Of a stretch of DNA of 64,000 nucleotides, positions 43,787 through 52,436 are shown piece after piece. Source of the stretch: Oxalobacteraceae bacterium UBA6704 (GTDB taxonomy: Bacteria > Pseudomonadota > Gammaproteobacteria > Burkholderiales > Burkholderiaceae_D); the NCBI GenBank assembly GCA_002454505.1, contig DKJA01000171.1, positions 986 through 64,985 of the forward strand, in the 5' to 3' direction. Under the pieces are notes generated by a model that was given only the letters and a program-made list of their open reading frames with translations, made no database searches and was not told the origin of the DNA. Every line of letters starts with the position of its first letter. Positions within the stretch are counted from its first letter, which is position 1. The translations under genes and the position numbers were made by a program.

Positions 43787-45898
43787 TTAGTCGTTCAGGC
43801 CGCGGCGCTCCAGCAGCGGCTCGATCTTCGCATCGCGGCCGCGGAAGTCGCGGAACATCTGCATCGCGTCCATCGTGCCGCCTTTCGACAGCAGCTTCTG
43901 GCGGAACCAGTCGCCGTTCTTGCGCGTCAGGCCGCCGTTTTCCTTGAACCATTCCACCGTGTCGGCATCCAGCTTCTCGGCCCACAGGTAGCCGTAGTAG
44001 CCGGACGAATAACCGCCCGAGAACACGTGCGAGAAATACGTGGTGCGGTAGCGCGGCGGCACCGGTGCGAAGTCGACGCCGGCGTCCTTGAGCGACTGGG
44101 CTTCGAAGGCCAGCACGTCGGTCGGGATCTGCGTGGCGCCCAGCTGGTGCCATTTCTGGTCGAGAATCGACGCGGCCAGGTATTCCGTGGTGCGGAAGCC
44201 TTCATTGAATTTCGACGAGGCGATCACCTTGTCCAGCAATTCCTTCGGCATCGGCGCACCGGTCTGGAAGTGCTTGGCGTAGTTGTTCAGCACTTCCGGC
44301 CAGGACAGCCACATCTCGTTGACCTGCGACGGGAACTCGACGAAGTCGCGCGGCACCTTGGTACCGGAGAAGCGCGGATACTTCACTTTCGAGAACATGC
44401 CGTGCAGCGCATGGCCGAATTCGTGGAAGGAGGTGCGCACTTCGTCGTACGTCAGCAGCGTCGGTTCGCCATCGGCCGGCTTGGGAATGTTCAGGTGGTT
44501 GGCGATGACCGGGTGCGTGCCCAGCAGGCCGGACTGCGTCACGTAGGCATTCATCCATGCACCGCCGCGCTTGTTGCCGCGGGCGTAGTAATCGCCGATG
44601 AAGATGGCCAGCTGCTTGCCGTCCGCATCGAACACGTCCCACACGCGCACGTCCGGGTTATACACCGGCAGGTCCTTGCGCTCCTTGAACGTCAGGCCGT
44701 ACACCTTGTTGGCAGCGAAGAACACGCCGTTCTCGATCACGTTGTTCAGCTCGAAGTAAGGCTTGAGCTGGCTCTGGTCGAAGGCATAGCGCTCCTTGCG
44801 CACCTTGTCGGCATAGAACGCCCAGTCGTGCGCGGCCAGCTGGAAGCCGCCCTTGTCCGCATCGATGACCTTCTGGATGTCGGCCGCTTCGCGGCGCGCA
44901 TTGCGTACGGCCGGCTGGGCGAATTCGGCCAGCAGCTTGTTGACGGCGCCGGTGTCGTGCGCGGTCTGGTCTTCCAGCATGTAGGCGGCGTGGCTCGGGT
45001 AGCCCAGCAGCGCGGCCCGTTCGGCGCGCAGTTTCGCCAGTTGCAGCACCAGCTCGCGGTTGTCGAACTCGCCGCCGTGGCTGCCGCGGGCCATCGACGC
45101 GGCCAGCAGGCGCTCGCGGGTGGCGCGGTTGGTCAGCACGGCCAGCGGCGCCTGGGTGGTGGTGTTGACGACGGGGATCGCGTACTTGCCGTCCAGGCCG
45201 CGCGCTTTCGCTTCGGCAGCGGCCTTGGCGATCTGCGTGGCGGCCATGCCGTCCAGCTCTTCCTTCGTGTCGACGACCAGTGCGGACGCGTTGGCTTCCT
45301 TCAGCACGTTTTGCGCGAAGGTGGTCTGCAGTTCGGCCAGCTTGGCGTTGAAGGCTTTCAGTTTTTCCTTGTCGGCGGCGGACAGTTGCGCGCCGGCGCG
45401 GACGAAGTCCTTGTAGTAGCGCTCGAGCAGGTAGTTCGATTCGCTGTCGAGGCCCAGCTTGTCGCGCTTGTCGTGCAGCGTCCGGATGCGCTGGAACAGC
45501 TTCGCGTTCAGGCGGATCGCATCGCCGTGCGCGGACAGCCGTGGCGCCAGGGCGCGGTCGAGCGCCTGCATGGTGTCGTTGGTATTGGTGCCCGTCAGAT
45601 TGAAGAACACGGTCGAGACGCGGTTCAGCAGGCGGCCGGAACGCTCCATCGCGACGATCGTGTTGTCGAACGTGGGCGCTGCCTTGTTGTTGGCGATCCT
45701 GACGATCTCCGCGGCCTGCTCCTTCATGCCTTCGTCGAAGGCGGGCGCGTAGTCCGCATCGTGAATCTTGTCGAACGCCGGGTACTGGAACGGCAGCGTG
45801 CTCGGCTTGGCGAACGGATTGGCGGCCGGCAACGCGGCGTGGGCCATGCCGGCGAAAGCCAGGCTGGCGGCGAGGATCAGCAGTTTCGGATGTTTCAA
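43787..45898 (-). CDS. M3 family metallopeptidase (Dcp-like), exported, copy 1
   Basis: A 703-residue zinc peptidase of the thimet oligopeptidase/dipeptidyl carboxypeptidase family. The catalytic motif HEFGHALHGMF is near residue 489. I start at TTG, since AAGGAG lies upstream at good spacing and the product then begins with a signal peptide ending MAHA. A longer frame would begin inside the intergenic repeats. Exported Dcp-type enzymes degrade short peptides in the periplasm. A paralog lies immediately upstream, with a palindromic repeat array between them. Confidence 0.92.
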   Translation of the reverse strand: MKHPKLLILAASLAFAGMAHAALPAANPFAKPSTLPFQYPAFDKIHDADYAPAFDEGMKEQAAEIVRIANNKAAPTFDNTIVAMERSGRLLNRVSTVFFNLTGTNTNDTMQALDRALAPRLSAHGDAIRLNAKLFQRIRTLHDKRDKLGLDSESNYLLERYYKDFVRAGAQLSAADKEKLKAFNAKLAELQTTFAQNVLKEANASALVVDTKEELDGMAATQIAKAAAEAKARGLDGKYAIPVVNTTTQAPLAVLTNRATRERLLAASMARGSHGGEFDNRELVLQLAKLRAERAALLGYPSHAAYMLEDQTAHDTGAVNKLLAEFAQPAVRNARREAADIQKVIDADKGGFQLAAHDWAFYADKVRKERYAFDQSQLKPYFELNNVIENGVFFAANKVYGLTFKERKDLPVYNPDVRVWDVFDADGKQLAIFIGDYYARGNKRGGAWMNAYVTQSGLLGTHPVIANHLNIPKPADGEPTLLTYDEVRTSFHEFGHALHGMFSKVKYPRFSGTKVPRDFVEFPSQVNEMWLSWPEVLNNYAKHFQTGAPMPKELLDKVIASSKFNEGFRTTEYLAASILDQKWHQLGATQIPTDVLAFEAQSLKDAGVDFAPVPPRYRTTYFSHVFSGGYSSGYYGYLWAEKLDADTVEWFKENGGLTRKNGDWFRQKLLSKGGTMDAMQMFRDFRGRDAKIEPLLERRGLND

Positions 45899-45953
45899 GT
45901 GACAGCTCCTTCGGGTAAAAATTCGGCGAGTCGCGGCTGACGCCGTGTCACCT

Positions 45954-46226
45954 GGTGCCAGGCACCGGTGTGGACACGAGCTCGGCTTTGTCACCTGGTG
46001 CCAGGCACCGAGTGTGACACGAGCTCAACTGTGGCAGCTGGTGCCAGGCACCGAAGTGCACACGAGCTCGGCTTTGTCACCTGGTGCCAGGCACCGAAGG
46101 TGACACGAACTCAGCAGCTTTATTGGTGGCAGTTCATGCATGAGCTCGTGTCACGTCAGGTGCCTGGCACCAGCTGACAGCAGCGGCGACAATGCTCGAG
46201 CCCGTGTCACATCGGTGCCTGGCACC
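45954..46226. repeat. GGTGCCAGGCACC palindrome array, four 43-bp tandem copies plus two inverted
   Basis: The 13-base palindrome GGTGCCAGGCACC occurs at 45954, 45997, 46040 and 46083, exactly 43 bases apart. The intervening arm reads close to GACACGAGCTCGGCTTTGTC. Two copies in the other orientation (GGTGCCTGGCACC) lie at 46159 and 46214. There is no CRISPR spacer pattern, because the material between copies is itself repeated. The array fills the 374-base gap between two codirectional M3 peptidase genes. Confidence 0.9.
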
Positions 46227-46272
46227 AGGTGACAGGCACCAGGTGACACGAGCCCGGCCACTGAACGGGGAA

Positions 46273-48402
46273 TTACTTCTTGTTCAGTCCGCGGCGTTCC
46301 AGCAGCGGTTCGATGACGGCGTCGCGGCCGCGGAAGTTGCGGAACAGTTCCATCGCATCGGCGGTGCCGCCGCGCGACAGCAGCGTCTTGCGGAACCAGT
46401 CGCCGTTCTTGCGCAGCAGGCCGCCGTTTTCCTTGAACCACACGACGGAATCGGCATCCAGTTTCTCGGCCCACAGATAGCCGTAGTAGCCGGCCGAGTA
46501 ACCGCCGGAGAAGCTGTGCGAGAAGTAGGTGGTGCGGTAGCGCGGCGGTACCAGCGCGTAGTCGACGCCGGCTTCCTTCAGCGCGGCCGCCTCGAAGGCG
46601 AGCACGTCAGTCGGCACTTCGTTCGGCTTGATCTGGTGCCATTTCTGGTCAAGCAGCGAGGCGGCCAGGTATTCGGTGGTGACGAAGCCCTTGTTGAACT
46701 TGCCGGACGCGGTCACCTTGTCCAGCAGCTCCTTCGGCATCGGCGCGCCGGTCTTGTAGTGCTTCGCGTAGTTCGCCAGCACTTCCGGCCAGACGGCCCA
46801 CATCTCGTTGACCTGCGACGGGTACTCGACGAAGTCGCGCGGCACGTTGGTACCCGAGAAGCGTGGATACTTCACATTCGAGAACATGCCGTGCAGCGCG
46901 TGGCCGAATTCGTGGAAGGCCGTGGTGACTTCGTCGAACGTCAGCAGCGTCGGCTCGCCGGCCGGCGGCTTCGGAATGTTCAGGTGGTTCGCGACGACCG
47001 GCCTGGTGCCCAGCAGCGACGATTGCGACACGTATTCGTTCATCCACGCGCCGCCCTGCTTGTTGCCGCGGGCGTACATATCGAACAGGAAGATCGCCAG
47101 CGGCTTGCCGTTGGCATCGATGACGTCGAACGTGCGCACGTCCGGGTTGTACACCGGCAGGTCCTTGCGTTCCTTGAACGTGATGCCGTACAGCTTCGTG
47201 GCGGCAAAGAACACGCCGTTTTCCAGCACGCTGTTCAATTCGAAGTACGGTTTCAGCTGCTTCTCGTCGAACGCGTAGCGCTGGGCGCGCACCTTGTCCG
47301 TGTAGAACTGCCAGTCCGCCGCGGTGATCGGGCCGCCGGCGATTTTCTCCAGGTCGGCGCCTTCGCGCTTCGCGTTGTCGACGGCCGGCTTGGCCAGCTC
47401 GGCCAGCAATTGATTGACATTGGACGGGTTCTTCGCCGTCTGGTCCGCCAGCGAATACGCGGCGAAGTTTTCGTAGCCCAGCAGCACCGCCTGCTCGGCG
47501 CGCGCCTTGGCAATTCTCTTGACGGTATCCTGCGTGTCGAATTCGCCGCCGTGGCTGCCGCGCGCCAGCGATGCCGCCATCAGCCGCGCGCGCACCTGCG
47601 GGTTGGTCAGCTCGCCCAGCGCCGGCTGGCCGGTGGTGTTCTGCAGCGCGATGACGTACTTGCCGTCCAGGCCGCGTTCTTTCGCAGCGGTGGCCGCCGC
47701 GTTGATCGCGTTCTCCGGCAGGCCGGCCAGTTCTTCGCGCTTGTCCAGCACCAGGGCGGAGGCGTTCAGCTCTTTCAGCACCTTCTGCGTGAACGCGCTT
47801 TCCAGCGTGGCGATCTCGGCATTCAGGGCCTTCAGCTTTTCCTTGTCCGCCGCGGACAGCTTGGCGCCGGCACGCACGAAATCTTCGTAATATTTTTCCA
47901 GCAGGTGCTTCGATTCGGCATCCAGGCCGGCCTTGGCACGCTGCGCGTACAGCGTTTCCACGCGCTTGAACAGCTGCGGGTTCAGATGGATCGCATCGCT
48001 GTGGGCGGCCAGTTTCGGGGCCATTTCCTGGTCGACGGCATCCAGCGTGTCGTTGGTATTGGTCGCATGCAGGTTGGAAAAGGTGGTGGCCACGCGGGTC
48101 AGCAGGCTGCCGCTTTTTTCCAGTGCGACGATCGTGTTGTCGAAGGTGGGCGCCGCCTTGTTGCCGGCGATTTGCGCAACTTCCTTCAGGTGTTCGGCCA
48201 TGCCGGCCTGGAAGGCGGGTGCGAAATGCTCGTCGCGGATCAGGTCGAACTGCGGGTACTGCAGCGGCAGCGGGCTGACCTTCAGGAACGGATTGGCGGC
48301 TTGTGCGGCCTGGACCGTGGGGCTTGCCGGGGCAGCGTGGGTCATGGAGGAAAATGCCAGGCCGAGGCTGGCGGCGAGAACGAGCGTGCGTGGATGGGCC
48401 AT
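46273..48402 (-). CDS. M3 family metallopeptidase (Dcp-like), exported, copy 2
   Basis: A 709-residue paralog of the downstream M3 gene, with a signal peptide ending SSMTHA-A and the same zinc motif HEFGHALHGMF near residue 495. The two proteins are similar throughout (for example KAAPTFDNTIVA, SHGGEFD, YFSHSFSGGYSAGYYGYLWAEKLDAD). They look like an old tandem duplication. The start is ATG with a modest GAAAGA site. The terminal -K-K residues differ from copy 1. The biological reason for two exported copies is unknown. Confidence 0.92.
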   Translation of the reverse strand: MAHPRTLVLAASLGLAFSSMTHAAPASPTVQAAQAANPFLKVSPLPLQYPQFDLIRDEHFAPAFQAGMAEHLKEVAQIAGNKAAPTFDNTIVALEKSGSLLTRVATTFSNLHATNTNDTLDAVDQEMAPKLAAHSDAIHLNPQLFKRVETLYAQRAKAGLDAESKHLLEKYYEDFVRAGAKLSAADKEKLKALNAEIATLESAFTQKVLKELNASALVLDKREELAGLPENAINAAATAAKERGLDGKYVIALQNTTGQPALGELTNPQVRARLMAASLARGSHGGEFDTQDTVKRIAKARAEQAVLLGYENFAAYSLADQTAKNPSNVNQLLAELAKPAVDNAKREGADLEKIAGGPITAADWQFYTDKVRAQRYAFDEKQLKPYFELNSVLENGVFFAATKLYGITFKERKDLPVYNPDVRTFDVIDANGKPLAIFLFDMYARGNKQGGAWMNEYVSQSSLLGTRPVVANHLNIPKPPAGEPTLLTFDEVTTAFHEFGHALHGMFSNVKYPRFSGTNVPRDFVEYPSQVNEMWAVWPEVLANYAKHYKTGAPMPKELLDKVTASGKFNKGFVTTEYLAASLLDQKWHQIKPNEVPTDVLAFEAAALKEAGVDYALVPPRYRTTYFSHSFSGGYSAGYYGYLWAEKLDADSVVWFKENGGLLRKNGDWFRKTLLSRGGTADAMELFRNFRGRDAVIEPLLERRGLNKK

Positions 48403-48558
48403 TTCGTCTTTCGATCAACCGTCGGAGCGGCGAGATCGTCGCGCGCTCCGCATATCAGGAACGCCTGCTCAGCAGCAGGCATGAACGCAAGATAATAACA
48501 GGCTGATTTAACAGAGTCATCCGCAAATTTGCTGGGGTGCATTTGCTGGAGCAAAGAC

Positions 48559-48606
48559 GATCCCGTGTCCAAAAACAGGGTTGACCCCACGGTCGGACAC
48601 GGGCTG
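48559..48606. repeat. 48-bp GTGTCC...GGACAC repeat, third copy
   Basis: Same 48-bp unit as the pair at 15441-15560, with the same AAAAACAGGGTTGACCCC core. It lies in the 252-base gap between the M3 and host-attachment genes. Confidence 0.8.
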
Positions 48607-48654
48607 GGCAGTACGCGGCAGTGGCGAAACGAGCCGCGCGGCGGGTGGGCGGCG

Positions 48655-49119
48655 TTACGCCTGCTGTTGCTGCTTCAGTTGCGCCTGCAGGTCATGGGCC
48701 GACAGCTGCGTGTAGTCCTTGTTCAGTTCCAGCTTGATCGATGCGATGACGCTCTTGTCGAGCAGCTTGCGCAGCAGCCCCAGGAATTCCGGGCCGGCAG
48801 CGAGGATCAGGCTCTTGTAACGGTTTTGCGCATGGGCCTGCTGCAGATAATCGGCCACGTTGCGGGCGAACAGTTCCGCCTGGTGTTCCAGCGGTGTCTG
48901 GTTCGGCTCGTAGCCGCTCGGCTGCGTGGCGGCACCGACGCTCTTGATGCTCTTCGATGCGGCCAGCTGGCCCATCTGGTCGGTGTCGATGTCGGACACG
49001 CGGCCCCGCTGGCTCGGGTTCTCCAGTTCCTCCACTTCGAGCAGCGCACTGCTCTGGTCCTTCTGCGCGTAAATCCGGGCGCGGCCGTTATTGGCCGTGA
49101 CGATCCAGGTTGCTTGCAT
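48655..49119 (-). CDS. Host-attachment family protein
   Basis: A 154-residue protein matching the family named after a Rhizobium factor required for attachment to host cells (the wider baeRF/archaeal release-factor-like group). It begins MQATWIVTANNGRARIYAQ and has GRARIYAQ and LILAAGPEFLGLLRK as core strands and helix. It ends in a Gln-rich tail. I start at the ATG with GGAGGAG upstream; the longer frame would run through intergenic repeats. The family name does not prove a role in attachment here. No signal peptide is seen. Confidence 0.85.
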   Translation of the reverse strand: MQATWIVTANNGRARIYAQKDQSSALLEVEELENPSQRGRVSDIDTDQMGQLAASKSIKSVGAATQPSGYEPNQTPLEHQAELFARNVADYLQQAHAQNRYKSLILAAGPEFLGLLRKLLDKSVIASIKLELNKDYTQLSAHDLQAQLKQQQQA

Positions 49120-49247
49120 GGCTCCTCCTGCGATTGAAATGCGAAACGACAGCATGCCTGAAGCAGCCTTGCTCCGATCATTCGATTCGACGAGGAAATT
49201 TTCCGCAGCCGATGGCACCGGCTTACTGCCGAGCTCGCGTCCACACC

Positions 49248-49539
49248 GGTGCCTGGCACCAGGTGACATTCATCGCTGAGTCTGTGTCCACTTCAGTGCC
49301 CGGCACCAGGTGACATTCATGGCCGAGCCCGCGTCCACTTCGGTGCCTCGTCCACTTCGGTGCCTGGCACCAGGTGACATTCATCGCTGAGTCTGTGTCC
49401 ACTTCGGTGCCTGGCACCGGGTGACAGATGGCACCGACTTACGGCCGAGCCCGTGTCCACTTCAGTGCCTGGCACCGCGTGACATTGGCACCGCGTGACA
49501 TTCATGGCCGAGCTCGTGTCCACTGCGGTGCCTGGCACC
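49248..49539. repeat. GGTGCCTGGCACC palindrome cluster, six copies
   Basis: Copies of GGTGCCTGGCACC (or one-base variants) occur at 49248, 49295, 49359, 49406, 49464 and 49527. Two of the gaps are exactly 47 bases, and the rest are stretched by partial copies. Shared flanks include AGGTGACATTCAT and GTGTCCACTTC. This is the inverse orientation of the 45954 array. The cluster fills the 437-base gap between host-attachment and slyX genes. Confidence 0.88.
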
Positions 49540-49556
49540 AGCGGACAAGCAAAGGA

Positions 49557-49763
49557 TCAGTAATGCGGCGGCCGCTCGTTGAGCGGCTGGCCGGCGTCGC
49601 GGGTGCGCATGTGCTCGGCCAGGGCGGCCAGCATGCCTTCGAGCTTGTCGATCTGTTTCTGCTGCGCGTAGATGCGTTCGTTCAGCGACTCCACCAGGTC
49701 TTCCTGGTGGGCCACCTTGATTTCGATGTCGATGAAGCGGTTGTCGATACTGTCGTGGTTCAC
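49557..49763 (-). CDS. slyX: SlyX family protein
   Basis: A 68-residue coiled-coil protein (IDIEIKVAHQEDLVESLNER and YAQQKQIDKLEGMLAALAEH) ending in the conserved PLNERPPHY of SlyX. The GTG start overlaps the stop of the rep helicase gene (GTGA), so translation is coupled. SlyX function is unknown. Confidence 0.93.
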   Translation of the reverse strand: MNHDSIDNRFIDIEIKVAHQEDLVESLNERIYAQQKQIDKLEGMLAALAEHMRTRDAGQPLNERPPHY

Positions 49764-51832
49764 GTGATTTCCTTCGTCTTCGGGGTGGCCAGCAATTCCT
49801 TCATGCGGGCCAGGCGCTCGCGCGGCGAGATCACCTCGGTTTCCTTCGGCACCGCGTCGCCCACATCCAGCTGCATCTCGGCGATGAAGCGGGACACGTC
49901 GCAGTGCACCTGCTCGCCCGCGCGCTTGCGCTTCTTGCACCACGTCAGTTGCAGCGTGCGCTGGGCGCGCGTGATGCCCACGTACATCAGGCGGCGTTCT
50001 TCCTCGATGCGCTGGGCCAGCGTTTCGACGGGCGCATCCGGATCGCCCTTGTGCGGCAGGATGCCCTCTTCCACGCCGACGAGGAACACATGCGGATATT
50101 CCAGCCCTTTCGACGCGTGCAGCGTGGACATGCGGATCGCATCCGGATCCTCGTCCTTGCCTTCCAGCATCGACATCAGCGCCACCATCTGCGTCAGCTC
50201 CAGCACGTTCTTTTCCTCGCCGTCGCGGTCCTTGCCGCCGCGGCCCCGGTCCTTCAGCCAGCTGATGAAGTCCAGCACGTTCTGGAACTTGCCCTGCGCC
50301 GCGCGTTCCTCGAACGAGTCGTACAGGTAGTGCTCGTAGTTGATGGCTTCCATCATGTCGTCGAGCACCTGCGCGGCATTGTCGCCGCTGCCCGCCGCGC
50401 CGGGACGGCTGGCGCGCGCTTCGAGGTTGTTGATGAAGTTGCAGAACTCGCGCAGCGGTTTCAGCTGGCGGTCGTTCAGCTTGGCCTCGATACCGCCCTT
50501 GAAGACGGCTTCGAACAGCGAGCACTGCCACTGCCCCGAAAACGCGCCCAGCACTTCCAGCGTGGACTGGCCGATGCCGCGGCGCGGCGTCGTCACGGCG
50601 CGGATGAAGGCCGGGTCGTCGTCCTGGTTGGCCAGCAGGCGCAGGTAGGCGATGATGTCCTTGATCTCGGCCTTGTCGAAGAAGCTCTGGCCGCCGGAAA
50701 TCGTGTACGGGATGCGCTGGTTGCGCAGCGCCTGCTCGATGATGCGGGCCTGGTGGTTGCCGCGGTACAGGATCGCGTAATCCGACCATTTGTTGCGCCG
50801 CTCGAAGTGGTCGGCGGAGATCAGGATCGCCACCTGGTCCGCTTCCTGCTCGTCGTTGGCCATCGCATGCACCTTGATCGGCTCGCCCAGGCCGTGCTCG
50901 GACCACAGCGCCTTCTCGAACAGCTTCGGGTTGTTGCCGATGACGGCGTTTGCGGCCTGCAGGATCCGCGTCGTGGAGCGGTAGTTCTGCTCCAGCTTGA
51001 TCAGCTTCAGGTCGGGGAAATCCACCTGCAGGTTGCGCAGGTTTTCGATGGTCGCACCGCGCCAGGCGTAGATCGCCTGGTCGTCGTCGCCCACGGCCGT
51101 GAACATCGGCTTCTTGCCGAGGCCCGTCACCAGCAGTTTCAGCAGCTCGTACTGGCAGGTATTGGTGTCCTGGTATTCGTCGACCAGCAGGTAGCGCAGC
51201 CGGCGCTGCCACTTGTCGCGCACCGTTTCGTTGTCGCGGAACAGTTCCACCGGCAGGCGGATCAGGTCGTCGAAGTCGACCGCCTGGTAGGCGGCCAGCG
51301 TGCCCACGTAGCTGGCGAAGATGCGCGCCGACTGGGCTTCTTCCTCGGTCTGCGCGTTGCGGATCGCTTCTTCCGGCGTGACCAGGCCATTCTTCCACAG
51401 CGAGATGTCGTTCTGGATGCCGCGGATCAGCTGCTTGTCGGTGGTCAGCGCGAAATCCTGCACCAGCGCATAGCAGTCGTCCGCGTCCATGATGGAGAAG
51501 CGGTCCTTCAGGCCCAGGTGGTTCGCTTCCTGCCGCAGGATGCGCACGCCCAGCGAGTGGAAGGTGGAGATCGTCAGCTGCTTGGCCTGGCGCGGCTGCT
51601 TGAGCAGCTTGGCGACACGCTCCTGCATTTCCAGCGCGGCCTTGTTGGTGAACGTCAGCGCGGCGATCGTGCGGGGATCATAGCCCCGCTCCTCGACCAT
51701 ATAGGTGATCTTCTGCGTGATGACGCGCGTCTTGCCCGAGCCGGCGCCCGCCAGCACGAGGGCGGGACCGTCGAGGTACAGCACGGCTTCGCTTTGCGGC
51801 CCGTTCAGGCCGAATTGTGGTGCATTGGACAT
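49760..51832 (-). CDS. rep: ATP-dependent DNA helicase Rep (UvrD/Rep family)
   Basis: A 3'-5' superfamily 1A helicase of 690 residues (E. coli Rep 673). Walker A GAGSGKT is at residues 29-35, then TFTNKAALEM (motif Ia). Walker B DEYQDTN is near 216 and GDDDQAIYAWRGA (motif III) follows. Motif V/VI is STLHASKGLEYPHVFLVG and ARGI-like VGITRAQRTL. The N-terminal wording is closer to Rep than to UvrD. A minor doubt about which paralog it is remains. It is followed by slyX through a 4-base overlap. Confidence 0.92.
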   Translation of the reverse strand: MSNAPQFGLNGPQSEAVLYLDGPALVLAGAGSGKTRVITQKITYMVEERGYDPRTIAALTFTNKAALEMQERVAKLLKQPRQAKQLTISTFHSLGVRILRQEANHLGLKDRFSIMDADDCYALVQDFALTTDKQLIRGIQNDISLWKNGLVTPEEAIRNAQTEEEAQSARIFASYVGTLAAYQAVDFDDLIRLPVELFRDNETVRDKWQRRLRYLLVDEYQDTNTCQYELLKLLVTGLGKKPMFTAVGDDDQAIYAWRGATIENLRNLQVDFPDLKLIKLEQNYRSTTRILQAANAVIGNNPKLFEKALWSEHGLGEPIKVHAMANDEQEADQVAILISADHFERRNKWSDYAILYRGNHQARIIEQALRNQRIPYTISGGQSFFDKAEIKDIIAYLRLLANQDDDPAFIRAVTTPRRGIGQSTLEVLGAFSGQWQCSLFEAVFKGGIEAKLNDRQLKPLREFCNFINNLEARASRPGAAGSGDNAAQVLDDMMEAINYEHYLYDSFEERAAQGKFQNVLDFISWLKDRGRGGKDRDGEEKNVLELTQMVALMSMLEGKDEDPDAIRMSTLHASKGLEYPHVFLVGVEEGILPHKGDPDAPVETLAQRIEEERRLMYVGITRAQRTLQLTWCKKRKRAGEQVHCDVSRFIAEMQLDVGDAVPKETEVISPRERLARMKELLATPKTKEIT

Positions 51833-51953
51833 GGTTTCCGGCAGGGTGATCGAACTCAGCCGGCCATTGTACCGCCTCGGCATTGATATTTCGGGCACGG
51901 GCGGAATATAGTGGAATTGTGCTCACCTCTTTCGGCCCGCCGGGCAACGACCC

Positions 51954-52436
51954 ATGAAATTCGAACACCTCATTGAAATCAACGATCCGCTCAACCCGCT
52001 GATCGACACCCTCAGCCGCGAGCAGGTATGGCGCGGCCTCGTGCTGCGCGCCGAGTCGCCGAAGCTGTTCGTGCCGCACCTGGACGAGTGCCGCATCGGC
52101 GCGCGCACCGACACCGGCTTCACCCGCACGCAGCGCTACGGCGACCTGGTGATCGAGGATACGGTGGTGCTGGAATACCCGGACCGCATCCGCTACGAAG
52201 TGGCGGCGCAGGGCGAGATCAGCAAGTCCAGCCTGACGATGACGATCGAGGAACACGGCCAGGACCGCCTTTACGTGCGCTTCGAATACGAGGATGCGCA
52301 CAATGCGCTGCAGGACGCGGAAAACCAGATGTACGACGATTTCCGCCGCTCGGCCTACCAGGAATCGGACATCGACACGATCGGCATGCTGCGCGAGCTG
52401 GCCACGCAGGGCCGGCTGGATGCCACGTTGAACTGA
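51954..52436 (+). CDS. AtaL-like SRPBCC (DUF1857) protein
   Basis: A 160-residue single-domain protein of the SRPBCC fold. The opening MKFEHLIEINDPLNPLIDTL and the following REQVWRGLVLRAESPKLFVPHL match DUF1857/AtaL-like proteins, which enclose a hydrophobic ligand pocket. Strands such as RIRYEVAAQGEISKSSLTMT follow. No signal peptide. Its function is not known. The stop is directly adjacent to the stop of the opposing HD-GYP gene. Confidence 0.85.
   Translation: MKFEHLIEINDPLNPLIDTLSREQVWRGLVLRAESPKLFVPHLDECRIGARTDTGFTRTQRYGDLVIEDTVVLEYPDRIRYEVAAQGEISKSSLTMTIEEHGQDRLYVRFEYEDAHNALQDAENQMYDDFRRSAYQESDIDTIGMLRELATQGRLDATLN

Noticed and set aside
45954..46226. Possible CRISPR array because of regular 43-bp spacing
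   Set aside because: The sequence between palindromes is itself repeated rather than unique, the repeat is only 13 bases of dyad, and no cas gene is near.
43778..48495. Long plus-strand frames opposite both M3 peptidases
   Set aside because: Antisense shadows; the minus-strand genes have signal peptides and catalytic motifs.
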